A DNA stretch of 64,000 nt from the NCBI GenBank assembly GCA_015178975.1, contig WHVD01000009.1, forward strand, positions 806,001-870,000, given 5' to 3'. This DNA comes from Hysterangium stoloniferum (lineage: Eukaryota; Basidiomycota; Agaricomycetes; Hysterangiales; Hysterangiaceae). The notes beneath the pieces were generated by a model. The model did no database searches. It was not told where the DNA came from and saw only the letters and a program-made list of their open reading frames with translations. Position numbers and translations under genes: made by a program. Of the stretch, positions 43,816 through 55,650 are shown one piece after another (the stretch's first letter is position 1; the number at the start of each line of letters is the position of its first letter).

Positions 43816-44950
43816 CAGTGGGTCAAAAAACTGCCCCAATGTTTGTGTATTTTAGAAAGATTGATATTGTGTGAAGAAATGACATCAGCAAAACTTCTGA
43901 AAAAGTCACATGATATACTAGAACATGTTTGGCTATCTACCAACTTAAGAAATCATGTGATTCCAATCAAAACCCATTGCTCAATAAATCAAACAAAATA
44001 ATCACTCATTGGGGCAGTTTTTTGACCCTCTATTATTTTACAAGCTAATACTTTGTATGACCCCCCTTTGCCTTTAAAACTGCCTGTATCCTCCTAGGCA
44101 TGCTTTATATTAGCTTCTGGCATCTCTCTGGTGGTATGTCATATTGTTGGAGTTTGGCCTTGAGGTGTTGCCAGAGGTGTTCAATGGGATTTAGATCAGG
44201 GGATTGGGCAGGCCACTTCATGGGAATGATGTTATTGTCAGAAAACCACTGGTCTGCCTTTTTTGAGGTATGTTTTGGATCATTGTCCTGTTGGAAGTAC
44301 CACTTATCCTCAGCCATCTCCAAACTTTCAATGCTCTCCTCCACTCCCTCCTCCAAAATCTCACAATACTGCACTGCATCCATGTTCCCCTGCACCTCTA
44401 TCAGCTTCCCCACCCCATTCCAGCCCATACACCCCCAAACCATCAAGTTATTCCCCCCTCCATGTTTGACAGTTGGTGTGGTGGTCCTGTCTGATAGTGG
44501 TTCCCATTGTTGCTTCCAAACATATACCTTCCCATCTGACCCAATCCTATTGATTTTTGTCTCATCAGTCCACAACACCCTCGATGAGACCCCTTGAGCA
44601 TAGGGACTTTCTTCTTTGTTGCTGACCTAAAGCCAGCTTCCTTCAACACATTCCTAACAGTCTGAGGAGTGACAGAGGTAGATATGATGGAATTTATGAA
44701 TTGGGTGGCTTGGACAGCATTGTCAAGCTTCCCAGAACTGATTTGATGGATAATTGACTGTTTATCATAAGGGGAAAGCTTAAAAGGATGGCCACAGGAT
44801 GATTTTCCTTGTCCCCCCTCCCTACTGATCCTGCCAATAGTACCCTTCCCCAGGCCAGTCCTAGCTTGAATTTGATGATGGGAATACCCCTCATTGAGGA
44901 GAGAAACAACAGAAGAATGCTTTTCAGCAGAGATGGATTTCATAGTGGTG
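43816..44950 (-). mobile_element. Tc1/mariner element T6, right end cut by an LTR
   Basis: Left tip CAGTGGGTCAAAAAACTG after TA, with an inverted inner tip at about 44003-44030. The transposase on the minus strand is nearly complete. Just past its start codon (44943) the element ends at an LTR beginning at 44951, and no right arm is found further on. Confidence 0.85.
44040..44943 (-). pseudogene. Tc1/mariner transposase (T6), nearly intact
   Basis: Starts MKSISAEKHSSVVSLL. It has a helix-turn-helix (HHQIQARTGLGKGTIGRIS), then DKQSIIHQISSGKLDNAVQA, with a frame change near 44590. The catalytic part holds LWTDETKINRIGSDG, YFQQDNDPKHTSKKA and SPDLNPIEHLWQHL, so all three catalytic residues remain. 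About 17 residues are deleted after QQYDIPPE, and a TAA replaces the usual Glu codon before SMPRR. The tail (MPRRIQAVLKAKGGHTKY) is otherwise preserved down to about 44044. Confidence 0.85.
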
Positions 44951-45920
44951 TGTTACGACCGTGTCGTAACCTGTGTCACAACCCGACGGTCCCCAAGGAT
45001 ACTACCATCTATTGATGTTCCAAGTTATTGATCAAGTCATCATTTCGGCAACCGTCGGAACACTGACACTGATGTATACCTTCACGGTGATCAAACCCCA
45101 TTTATGCCCCTGTCAAAATATACTCGTACCATCTGGTTATGCTTTGATATGTCCCCTTTCATTATGATGATTTATTTTACTCTATGTTTCACATATGCCC
45201 GTATATACTTGTAGCCTGTGGACTATTCCCTTTTCTTGTAATCCCACTCTCCGCTAAATCTCAGCTTCTGATCTTATTGTAACCTTCCGGTTTCTAGTCA
45301 AGTTTATTTGTCAATCATGTTTCCACTCTTCCCTCAGTTAGTAGTTTCTAGACACTGACAACTCATATATAAACCCGCTGTAAATGTAGTTACTAGACAA
45401 TCAGAATATTGACTTAGATACCCCTCTAATCTCTGACTCCATCCTATTTACGATCCAAGCTACATTTACGACTTAGATACCCCTCTAATCTCTGACTCCA
45501 TCCAATTTACGATTCAAGCTACATTTATGACTTAGATACCCCTCTAATCTCCGACTCCATCCAATTTACGATTCAAGCTACATTTATGACTTAGATACCC
45601 CTCTAATCTCCGACTCCATTATCTATTCACGACCACCACATTCCGACTCCATCCAATTCAACCTACATTTACGACTTCAACCTCTAATCTCTGACTCTCA
45701 GTATCTGACTCTCAGTCCCCGACTCTCAGTCCCCGACTCTCAGTCCCCGACTCTCAGTCTCTGACTCTCAGTCTCTGACTCTCAGTCTCTGACTCTCAGT
45801 CTCTGACTCTCAGTCTCAGTCTCCGACTCTCAGTCTTCGACTCAGTCTCTGACTCTCCAACCCAACCCTCAACTTATCCTTCGGTTTCCAATCGGTAGTT
45901 TACCGAGAGGTTTACTCAAC
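44951..45920. mobile_element. LTR family B (copy 2), with expanded tandem repeats
   Basis: Begins TGTTACGACCGTGTCGTAACC and follows the solo LTR at 13016-13738 at moderate identity until about 45920, where homology fades before a right end is reached. Compared with copy 1 it has gained 59-bp and 14-bp tandem arrays at about 45411-45855. Confidence 0.78.
45411..45855 (+). repeat. Two adjoining minisatellites (59-bp and 14-bp units)
   Basis: The 59-base unit starting gacttagatacccctctaat occurs at 45411, 45470, 45529 and 45588. It passes into a 14-base unit (tctgactctcagtc, alternating with ccgactctcagtcc) with about ten copies. The solo LTR copy of the family lacks both expansions. Confidence 0.9.
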
Positions 45921-46019
45921 AGTGTTTTTGGATTGGAAAGTAAACAGATGTATATATATATAATTTTGACAGGTCAGATGATTTTTATTTGCATATAAAC
46001 AATATGGTTATATGTTAAT

Positions 46020-46237
46020 CATATGACAGGGACAAAACCCTTCCAATGCAGTTTAATTAGTATTTTATTTATAGTGTGGGAGATACTGATGCTTATGTAA
46101 TAATACTTTAAGGGTAAATAGACAACATATAGACCTAACCACTCCCCAAATCTTAGGTCTGTAGCTACAGTGATTCTTGAGTTATTCAAGAAACTTTGCA
46201 CAACTAGAAATCATTGGAAGGGTTTTGTCCCTCACTG
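46020..46237. mobile_element. Complete mariner-type MITE, about 218 bp
   Basis: The inverted tips contain GGGACAAAACCCTTCCAATG on the left and its reverse complement on the right, ending CTCACTG next to TA. No coding capacity. A truncated relative lies at 78-189. It sits at the damaged 5' border of Gypsy G. Confidence 0.8.
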
Positions 46238-46240
46238 TAT

Positions 46241-47475
46241 ATCAGATCTCAATTCTGCAACTCACTCATCATAGGTCCCAAATGCAAAGCTGCCAAAGGA
46301 CCATCTCAACTTCAATCTGTGTTGCAACTTTATACCACCCAACCCGAAACCCCAAATCAGCCAACAACATCAGCTTCTGTCAAAGAACTTACCAAGGTAG
46401 CGAAGGATCCCAACAATCCCAACACTTCTGACAACGAAGCAGAAGATCAGCCGGTGACATCGAAAAAGAAATCTTCCGATGAACCAACTGAATTGTTGTT
46501 TATCAACTCCATTGTGAAATTCACTGACTATTTGAAATCTGCTGAGGAAAGCAAAGAATCATCCCACATCGGAGTCAAAGAACCTGAACCATTTACCAGC
46601 AAGGATCCAAAAAAATTGAAGAATTTCCTTCTCCAATGCCATTTCAGTTTCCATGATCGACCTGCTGCATTTAAGTCCAACAGTCGAAAAGTCAATTTCA
46701 CACTCTCTTATCTCAAGAATACCGCTCAGGATTGGTTTGAACCTGGACTATCTGGAATATCCGATGAAACACCCATATGGCTCGACGACTGGGATGCATT
46801 TGTGGAAGAACTGGAAACTAATTTCGGACCTTACGATCCTCCGGTGAAGCAGAAAATGAATTAATGACGCTCAAAATGAAGGACAATCAATGAGTCTCTG
46901 ATTATCTTGTCAAGTTCAATACCCTCACTGCACGATGTGGATGGGATGATTCTGCCCTCAGGCACCATTTCTATATGGGACTTCCATCATACCTTAAAGA
47001 CAAGATCTGCAAAGATGGAAAGCCAAAAACTCTCCAACTCATGTGGATTAAAGCTCAGACATCCGATGCCCATTATTGGAAATGAAAAGCCGAGGTCTCC
47101 CAAGAGAATCCGATGGAACATTCTCAGAACAACAAGGTGTCAACTAGCAAGTCTTCCAGCAACAACTCAGGCAATAACACCGGCAACTCTAGCACTAATA
47201 CTGGCAAATCAAACTCCGATCGGAAAAAAGACAAGAAATCCAACAAGGATAAACAGTCAACTTCCGACAAACCAACATTTCCCATTTGTTGGGCACCGAC
47301 GGTAAACTCACCCCAAAGGAGAAACAATGATGTATGGACAATGACCTCTGCCTTTTCTGTGGGAAAGGTAGACACAAGGTTTCTGACTGTACTGTTAAAT
47401 CTAACTCTTCCAAGGCCCGCACAGCAACTTCCACTACGACTACAACGTCTAAGGAAAAACCTGCCATGGAGTTGA
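46241..47475 (+). pseudogene. Gypsy G: gag remains
   Basis: Retrotransposon gag core at about 46590-46860 (FTSKDPKKLKNFLLQCHFSF, NTAQDWFEPGLSGI, DDWDAFVEELETNFGPYDP), followed by a Ser/Asn/Lys-rich linker. Typical of basidiomycete chromoviruses. Confidence 0.82.
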
Positions 47476-47560
47476 AAAAAGAGTAAGCAACCCTCCAGAT
47501 TCTGCATGGACAGAGGGTTGCATTGACACTCTCCATGTTTCTGAGATTATCCGTCTCAAT

Positions 47561-47929
47561 GTGTCTGCTCTTTCTACTCCTGACTCCTTATTTGTAAAAC
47601 TCATTTTTGACCTTCTTGGAAATTTAGTGTTCCGAGCTCTGATAGATTCCGGCTCCACACACTGTTTTGTAGATACCACCTTTGCCACGAAACATAATCT
47701 GAAACTCCATTCTGTCCCCGCAATTTCTTTATGTCTGTTTGACAGCACTAGCAATATGGCAATTACCCAAGCCTGCAACATGTCTATCCGGTTCCCATGT
47801 GGAACATCCCAGAAGGTTACTTTTTTCATAACACAGTTGGACTCTAGCTGTTCAGTAGTTCTTGGATACAACTGGCTCACCCGATATAATCCATTGATTG
47901 ACTGGGTATTGGGCAGTATTAATTTCTGA
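47561..47929 (+). pseudogene. Gypsy G: aspartic protease domain remains
   Basis: Contains the active-site motif [13 protein letters not shown] and the later [17 protein letters not shown], hallmarks of a retropepsin-type protease. Confidence 0.85.
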
Positions 47930-48049
47930 ATTCCCAACACTTCCATTCCTCCTGCAGCGTCTTTTCCTGCCAGAGCCTTTTCGGCCTCAACGGCGCCTCC
48001 AGCTTCTACCGAAACCTCCAAGCCTCCAAAAATCTCCCTCATCAATGCT

Positions 48050-49548
48050 TTGGCATTTGTTAGGGCAAGTAAACTGGACAGATCACAGTGTTTTTTGATC
48101 AGCTTAAAAGTTGATGAAGCATCTGGATGTTTTGCGACTCCAGAACTATCCGAGCTAAAAGCCGACCTGGAAGGAGTTCCCGAAAAATACCATGATTTCA
48201 CAGACATTTTCAGTAAGCAAAAAGCTGACTGGCTTGCACCACATAGGCCCTACGACTTGAAAATCGATATTGAGCCTGGTTCAAACCCTCCGTTAGGACC
48301 TATTTACCCATTATCCCAATCGGAACTTTCGTCTATTCGGGAGTTCCTGGATGAACATCTGTCGATAGGATTTATCCATCCCTCAAAGTCTCTGTATGGA
48401 GTGCCCGTCCTTTTCATCAGAAAGAAGGATGGCTCCCTTCGACTCTGCATCAATTTCAGAGGATTAAATTCCATCACATGGAAAGATAAGTATCCACTTC
48501 CACTCGTTACCGATTTACTCAATGCCCCCGCTATGGATCCTTTGAATGGTTGGTTATGCCGTTCGGCCTTACCAATGCCCCTTCCACCTTTCAACATTTT
48601 GTTAATGATATATTTTCCGACATGCTTGACGTATGTGTTATAGTCTATTTGGACGACATTTTGGTATTTTCCAAGGATCCCACTCTTCACAATGAACAAG
48701 TCCGTGAAGTTCTCCGAAGACTCCGCAAAAACGGTCTTTTTGCCAACAGTAAAAAATGTTACTTTGACATGGATTCTATTGAATACTTAGGTTTCATTAT
48801 CAGACCTGAGGGTCTCCGTATGGACGAAACCAAGGTTCAAGTTGTCTCTGATTGGCCCAAACCACAGAAAGTCAAGGATATTCAGTCATTTTTAGGTTTC
48901 GCCAATTTTTACCGTCATTTTATTCGGAATTACTCGGATACTACAATACCACTTACCCGTCTCACCCGTAAAACTCAACCATGGGTCTTTGACGACAAAT
49001 GCCACTCTGCTTTCCAGACTTTGAAAAATGCTTTCACTTCTGCCCTGATTCTTTCCCATTGGAAACCTGATGTTCTGATTATTGTGGAAACCAATGCTTC
49101 CAATTATGCAATTGCCGCAATTCTTTCCATTCAAGATTCTGATGGTGACATTCATCTGGTCACATTCCTTTCTTGGACACTGAAAGTGTCTGAACTCAAC
49201 TACAATGTTCATGATAAGGAACTTTTGGCAATTTTTGAAGCTTTCAAACATTGGCGCCATTATCTCGAAGGTTCCTCAACTCCCATTGACGTTGTTACTG
49301 ATCACAAAAATCTCGAATATTTTTCTACCACTAAACGTTTAACCTGCCGGCAAGCCCGCTGGTCTGAATTCCTTTCCGCTTTCAACATGATTATCTGTTT
49401 CCGACCCGGACATCTTGGTGGAAAACCAGATGCCATGACTCAACGATGGGATGTCTATCCTAAAGAGGGGGAAAGTAACTACACCATTGTTAATCTGCAT
49501 AACTTGAAACCAGTTTTTACAATGCAACAACTTTCCGCATCTATTTGA
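48050..49548 (+). pseudogene. Gypsy G: reverse transcriptase and RNase H remains
   Basis: Reverse transcriptase landmarks LFIRKKDGSLRLCINFRGLN, YPLPLVTDLL, MPFGLTNAPSTFQHFVNDIF and VYLDDILVFS; connection KVKDIQSFLGFANFYRHFI; RNase H LSWTLKVSELNYNVHDKELL and TDHKNLEYFSTTKRL. More conserved than Gypsy A. Confidence 0.88.
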
Positions 49549-51004
49549 GCGACTTCCCTTTACTATCCAATTATGTGTACCATTATGATTATGGACATTG
49601 AGCAATTACATCAAGATATCCTTTCTGCACTCACTTCCGATCCGGCTCTCAAGCCACATCTAGAAATTCCTGATAATCCCGACCAACCCTGACACAAGAC
49701 TCTCAAGATTTTATCCGTCTTGATGGATGTATCTACGTTCCAGATTCCAACAATCTCCGACTCCACGTACTTCAGTACAAACATGATCATCCAATCTCAG
49801 GACATTACGGCATTAACAATACTCTTGGTCTAATCCGTAGAGAATATACTTGGCCCAACCTCTGAGATTTCATAACCCAGTTCTGTAAGTCATGCACCAC
49901 CTGCTTATACTCTAAAACCCAGAGGCATAAGCCGTACGGCCTTCTCAAGCAACTCCCGATATCGGAAAAACCCTGGAACTCAATTTCCATGGATTTTATC
50001 GAGCAACTTCTGATGTCTGAAGGCTTTACATCCATTCTAGTTGTTGTGGATCGATTCTCAAAACAAGGCATTTTCATACCTACTCATGATACAATCACAT
50101 CCTTACAATTAGCGGAACTTTTCATTATTCACGTATTTTCCAAACATGGTGTTCCATCTCACGTAACTTCCAATCGAGGCTCCAAGTTCATCTCCCATTT
50201 CTTCCAGGCCCTCAGAAAAGCCCTTGACATGAAACTACACTTCACCTTGGGATAACACCCGGAAGGTGATGGACAAACGGAACGTGTTAATCAAACATTG
50301 GAACAATATCTCCACATCTATTGCAATTATCAACAGGACAACTGGAAATCCCATCTTCCGATCGCAGAATTCGCCTACAATAACTCTCTGAATGCAACTA
50401 CCGGCGTATCTCCTTTTTTCGCTAACAAAGGCTATAATCTGAATCTCACAGTACATTCCAAATGAGATTTGGCTTCTGTCCATGCTCAAGAATTTATTAC
50501 TGACCTCAATGAATTACATCAAGAACTTCGGAAAGCTATTTCTTCCACACAGGAATATTACCAACATTCTGCAGACAAAAACAGGATCCCGTCTCCTAAT
50601 TTTAAAATTGGTGATCAGGTTTTTGTAAAAGCTCAATTCTTCCCTACCACCCGACCTTCTAAAAAACTCGCTGAGAAATTCTTAGGCCCTTTTGAAATTA
50701 TAGCACAAGCTAATTCACTTTCATGGACTCTCCGACTTCCTGATAGTATGCAAGCAGTCCACCCCATCTTCCACATTTCCATGTTAGAACCATGTGTTCC
50801 TAACAAAATCCTGGAATGTATTCAACCTCCATCCCCTCCAGTCATCATTGACGGAGAGCCCGAATTTAAAGTTTCCGAAATTTTGGATTCTAAAATTGAT
50901 AATTGCCGACATACTTGTAAATTGCTCTATTTAGTCAAATGGGCAGGTTATGAAGGTACCGACAAGGAAACTTCATGGATATTGGCCACGGAACTTGGAC
51001 ACAC

Positions 51005-52620
51005 TGTTATGTATTTATAGGTTTTTCCAATTTTTAACCAATCTCCCCCTAAACAAATTGATAAAAACACGTTTAAATGTACTTATATTGCAACGAAATT
51101 ATTGTACAATAGTCTCATGAAATTGAGCTGATTTCTACAATTTATTTCATATTTTTATCATTTATTTTGGGAGAGTTATCGAATTTCTACTGTTTATTCT
51201 TTTTTATCTAAATATCTTCTAAGTCGGCCATCTGGCGCTTATTGCGCAACGCGCGGGAAAATTCATCACAATATGTGACATTCGTTACAACAGGTGACAT
51301 TCATCACAACAGGTGACATTCGTCACAACAGGTGACATTCGTCACAACAGGTGACATTCGTCACAACAGGTGACCGGCGTCACAACAAGTGACCGGCGTC
51401 ACAACAAGTGACCAGCGTCACAAAATGCGACAACTTGTCACAAACGCGACCCAGCTGTCACAAATGGCTGAATAATAGTCACGTCACACATATGAAAACA
51501 TCGTGATGCGCGGGAAAATTATGTAATCAGCGCGCACACGAAATCAGCAACTTCGCGACGCGAACATTACGTCAGCATATATGCTACAATGGAAAGTAGT
51601 AGAAACTCCTGGAATATTCCAGCAGATTCCAGGTAAAATAGCTAAAAATAGGTAAAACAAGTAGCTAGAACATTCTCCCATGTCTCAGATTTTCCTGTAT
51701 ATAAGGAGCTCTGCTCCACCACTGAAATATAACTCATTTTAACCCATTTATCAGCCACATCAGTGTGCCACTGCAGCAAGCAGTTATATTCCACCCCTAG
51801 TTGGGCTGTTGGATAAATATATACAAACACTTAGTCACCTCTAGTTGAGCTGCTGACCTAAGCTATCTCAGGATCTCTTTGCCACCTCTAGTTGAGCTTC
51901 TGGTAATAATCCTACCCCCTTGTCACCTCTAGTTGAGCTTCTGACAAACAACTTCTTCCCCTTTTGCCACCTCTTAGTTGAGTAGCTGGCTATCCTTTAT
52001 TACTAATCCACCTCTAGTTGAGTTGTTGGTTATCAGTTAAAGTAATAAATATTTTAGGTTATATTGAGATTAGAAATACATATATTCTAATTTCTACCCG
52101 GTTTTTGGCATAAATAAATACTGAGAATATTCTTGCAGAATCCTTAAGACTACATTAAGATCCTGATAAGTTAGTATCACAGTAGACCCTGTAGGTTAGT
52201 GTAGATAAAGCATATATTAGCCAAATAGTGTTTTATTCTATATCTAATCTTTTGACCTGTTTATAAATATTTTTACTGTTTGATAAATAGTATAAAATAT
52301 ATATAAACTAGCTAGAATCGAAGTTGAATCTAGTTTCAGAATCAGTGAATTGTTATTCATATTTTAGTAGTGTTTTTACAGAAAAAGAACAAGCTTGCAC
52401 AAGCAGCTCTCAAAACCTTCTTTGCAAAGTAGGGTGCATATATGCATATATTCAAGTAAACTCTTGACTTCAGGGGTTCTAAGTCTATTTAGGCTGCCAC
52501 TGATTAATATCAAATACTTAAATTATTTTACCTTGCAGTGAATTGAGTATTTGCACATTTTGATAGAGCATTGGACTCCTTTTTCGGAAAATAGTATTAA
52601 AATAAGGCTAATACATCACA
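51005..52620 (+). mobile_element. Solo LTR, family C (copy 2), 1616 bp
   Basis: TGTTATGTATTTATAGG...AATACATCACA, flanked by CACAC on both sides (51000-51004 and 52621-52625). Carries a short 19-bp minisatellite at 51268-51440 and a tandem series of ccacctctagttgagc.tctgg units (about 51780-52030). Inserted in Gypsy G after that element was in place. Confidence 0.93.
51268..51440 (+). repeat. 19-bp minisatellite in LTR-C copy 2
   Basis: Eight to nine copies of gtcacaacaggtgacattc and variants. Same period and position as the longer array at 16560-17052. Confidence 0.9.
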
Positions 52621-52780
52621 CACACTATGGAAATTGTTACTGACTTCCACACAGCTTATCTGAGCAAACCCGGACCTTTATCATGACTCTGACCTTTTTT
52701 CCGTTTTCTTTCTGTTCAGTTTCCATTACTTCCAATATCACACTTGTTCTTGAAATCATACAAGTTAAATATATTTGCAA

Positions 52781-53930
52781 CTATTCCAATGTCTCTGACA
52801 CCCCAAATCCTCCTTCCGCTTCAACTCCCGTATCATCTGCAATCTCCACACTTTCAACCATATCCTGTACCTCTTCATCTTCACTTTCCGGCCCTTTCCC
52901 TGACTCCCACCTTTTCTCGACACACTCTGCCAATAGATCATTTAGTTGTTCCCTTGCCTTATTGGAAAACCTCTCAGAAACTGCAATTACACCAATGCTA
53001 ACCATTACCTTCTCCAGAAACTCATTTTGCCTCTGGAAATTCCGGGTCAATGAACGGAAACCCTTTTCTTGGATATCATTGTGGCGATCCAGTGCATCCC
53101 GCATTTTCATAAGTTCCATTCCGATAAAAACCAACGCGTCAATGGTATCCTTGAGGAGTTCGATGCCCATACTATCCATGTTCAGCACCTCAGTTCCCGC
53201 TGTTTTGGCCACTCCTGAACTTTCCGCGTCGTTAGTTTTCTGAGTCTTCTCACCTTTTGGAACCCTCTTCGCAGCAAGTGTGCACAGAAGTTTGAGGACC
53301 ACACAGGGATAGCAAGTTCCACCCCATTTTACCTTTTGTTTCCAGCACGTCATATTCCAAATTGAACATCGATAACACGGAATGTCATGGACGACTTCCA
53401 TCCGTTCTGGAGCTTTGACCTTTTGCTTCTGTATTCGGAAGTTAATCAACTACCGACCTCTTGCAAATGGTAATTACTTTAGGACTCGAAGGCCCAGCCT
53501 CTCCCTCTACCTCCACCTCCACAGCTTTTCGCTGTACCCAATAGTTATCGGATGGAACTATGGAAACCTATGGTTTGGACTTACCTTTCCTTCCCTTATC
53601 TCCTTACATTTTTCCACCACCTCAGACTCCCACTGTAGTTTTTCCGCCTCTTCCTTCTTCTTCTGAACCTCCACCATCTTCCATATCCACACCTCCTTTT
53701 CCACCTTCACTCGCTCCAACTCTGATTTTTCCGCCTCTTCCACCACTTTCAACTCCCACATCAAAACCTTTTCCTCCTCCTCTTGTCGCCGCTTCATCTC
53801 CTCCATCCTCTGTCGTTTTTGTTGAAGTTCTGCGACCTTTGAAGTATGGCAATTTCAGTGTCTGAATCTTCCAGGGTAGTGTTGAACAACGGTTGACAAA
53901 TCGACATGCAAGTTGTGGATAAAGAAACAA
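52781..53930 (-). other. Antisense frames in Gypsy G, coiled-coil and Cys-cluster type
   Basis: Lies between the end of pol and the 3' LTR but is read on the opposite strand. One frame (53806-53558) is almost entirely charged heptads (MEEMKRRQEEEEKVLMW, ERVKVEKEVW), a likely coiled coil. A second (53449-52781, 222 codons) has a paired cysteine cluster (DIPCYRCSIWNMTCW and GGTCYPCVVLKLLC), then a helical region with acidic stretches (ESEDEEVQDMVESVEIADD). The Cys spacing resembles small fungal zinc-binding regions. Whether it was ever expressed is unknown. Confidence 0.55.
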
Positions 53931-54091
53931 AAATGTTAATTCAAATATTTGGAGGTTTTTATACTCAAGACAGCAGCTGAAACTCTCACCTCCATAATTG
54001 CGTAAATTTCACAACACATAACAATTAGCCGTCACTTCAATCACTCAGTACCTAATCGCCTCTATGGGATTTTGGCCTAACAGGGGGGTAC

Positions 54092-54629
54092 TGTTACGAC
54101 CCATTCCTGGATGTTTCAATATCCAACTTCTGATATCCGACTACGGAACATCATAGTTACTGTATCTTCCACATTCTTCCCTTGTTCTGCATTTGGTAAT
54201 TTGTCTGTTGACAAGTATTCACTTGTTTGTCTGTTATATTCCCGTTTCGGAATATCGTCTCCCCAATATGTCTTATTGTATTCCCATTTAAGAATACTTC
54301 CATTTCCATCTTATTATGGTCTCAGTTTGTAGTACAATAACGAGAAGACTTATATTAGTTTCCACGAATTTGTACTTTACCTGAGATCTGATATCGACTT
54401 TGTTTCTTATCCCTTCTTCCGTCTTTCTGTATGCTCGATATTCGGAACTCTTCGGAACTCTGAATATCCGTATCTTCCATTGTAAGTCTCACTTCTGAAA
54501 TTAAGGACGCATTTGTGTAGAGGTGCAGCACATAAGCTGAACCCAATGTCCTGACCCTATCTGATAGTTCCCGACTTTCCGGTGACTCTCCAATAGTTCC
54601 GGAATAAGTTCCCGACATGGTACTTAACA
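54092..54629 (+). repeat. 3' LTR of Gypsy G, 538 bp
   Basis: TGTTACGACCCATTCC...TACTTAACA directly after a purine tract (caggggggtac). The phrase gcacataagctgaa..aa.gtcc near 54530 is shared with LTR family B. Followed by aaggc repeated three times. Confidence 0.82.
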
Positions 54630-54916
54630 AAGGCAAGGCAAGGCCCTGCTATATAAGTATTTTGGTAATGTCATGGAATGTTTGAACTGTGACTGTAGTG
54701 TTACTGTGACTGATCGAGGCAACAACCAAATGCTTGTCACACTTTGTCACAATATGTCAGAGTGATATAAGGTGGATAGAGGTTCTAGCTGGGATAGGGC
54801 CACTAGATTGTCTGGTGCTAGCCTGGGGTATTAACTCTAGCTACAAGATAGACTACTTAAATTCCTTCATTCTATGGACCATTTAGATGCCCCTTCCCAA
54901 TTCTCTGATGCACCCT
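54630..54916. other. Short stretch between LTR elements
   Basis: No gene or clear element was seen. A run of aaggc units opens it, and TATA-like ctatataagta is at about 54651. Confidence 0.4.
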
Positions 54917-55650
54917 TGTTATGACCAGAAAACCTGCCAGACTCCAGGAACTACCCTATATGCACCCACACCCTTTACGCACCAGTTATCAGTTAACCAG
55001 AATACCCACTGGGACCTGGACATCAAGCATATCCATGTCCAACCTTTGTCGTCTCATGCACCAGTCACCTGCCTGGGACCCACACATGTCATACCTGTCT
55101 ATCTCCGACCCTGTCCCACACATCAGTCACCAGACTCTCCCCAGAAAACCCATCAGCTCTCTAACTGAGCCCCATTCCCATTATGGTTAAATGACCTGTC
55201 ACATTTCAGACTCTGCCTCCACTCCATTCCATTCCTAACACCAAATTTGGTGTTTACTTATCTCATTTCATGATTACTTGTTTGGATCTCATTATTAGGT
55301 ATTGCATACATTCTACAGTCAATAAAAACTAGCTATGTTGTACATACGATCCAGTCAGAAAATCAACTAAGTTTTCAGACTAAATCCTCCCCCAGTTACT
55401 TTACATACCTGCTCCATCTCCGTCTCACAACACTCGACCTTGTCAGAGCCCGTGGGCTTTCTGACTGGTCCTTCAACATCAACCTCCAACCTATCATCTA
55501 CACCCAGACTCCCCAGGTTTCCCGTCTGCCTGTCTGAAGTTGGACACAACAATCTCACAAGGGCACAGCCTATAAGCTGAAGTGAGTGCATTTCAGGCCT
55601 CTGCTGTGGTTTGTGTTGATTTACTTCTGAAACCAAGTGGATTCTTAACA
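54917..55650 (-). mobile_element. LTR family D (copy 2), inverted
   Basis: TGTTATGACCAGAAAACC...GATTCTTAACA is the reverse complement of the LTR type at 9765-10604 and 31646-32995. Flanking five-base sequences (accct and ttgag) do not match, so the borders were altered or it arrived by another route. Confidence 0.78.

Larger units (their letters stand above)
49560..52683 (+). pseudogene. Gypsy G: integrase and chromodomain remains
   Basis: Zinc-binding region near 49780-49910, integrase core (WNSISMDFIEQLLMSEGFTS, then VVVDRFSKQGIFIPTHDTIT), and a C-terminal chromodomain (VSEILDSKI, LYLVKWAGYEG) with its last part displaced by the solo LTR at 51005. Confidence 0.82.
46241..54629 (+). mobile_element. 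Chromodomain Gypsy (Ty3) element G, 5'-truncated fossil
   Basis: Order on the plus strand: gag (from about 46260), zinc-knuckle region, protease, reverse transcriptase, RNase H, integrase, chromodomain, then antisense frames, purine tract (caggggggtac, 54081-54091) and one LTR (54092-54629). No matching 5' LTR is present: the LTR at 44951 belongs to another family. A later solo LTR (51005-52620) sits in the chromodomain's end. Several breaks; not whole. Confidence 0.88.

Noticed and set aside
47124-48207. Long minus-strand frames opposite the Gypsy G gag and protease
   Set aside because: The plus strand carries the recognised retroelement motifs. Unlike 52781-53930, these antisense frames have no ordered pattern.
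52683-53243. 186-codon plus-strand frame rich in Ser
   Set aside because: Opposite the antisense coiled-coil/Cys frames. Its composition is what a complement of Glu/Lys-rich coding gives.
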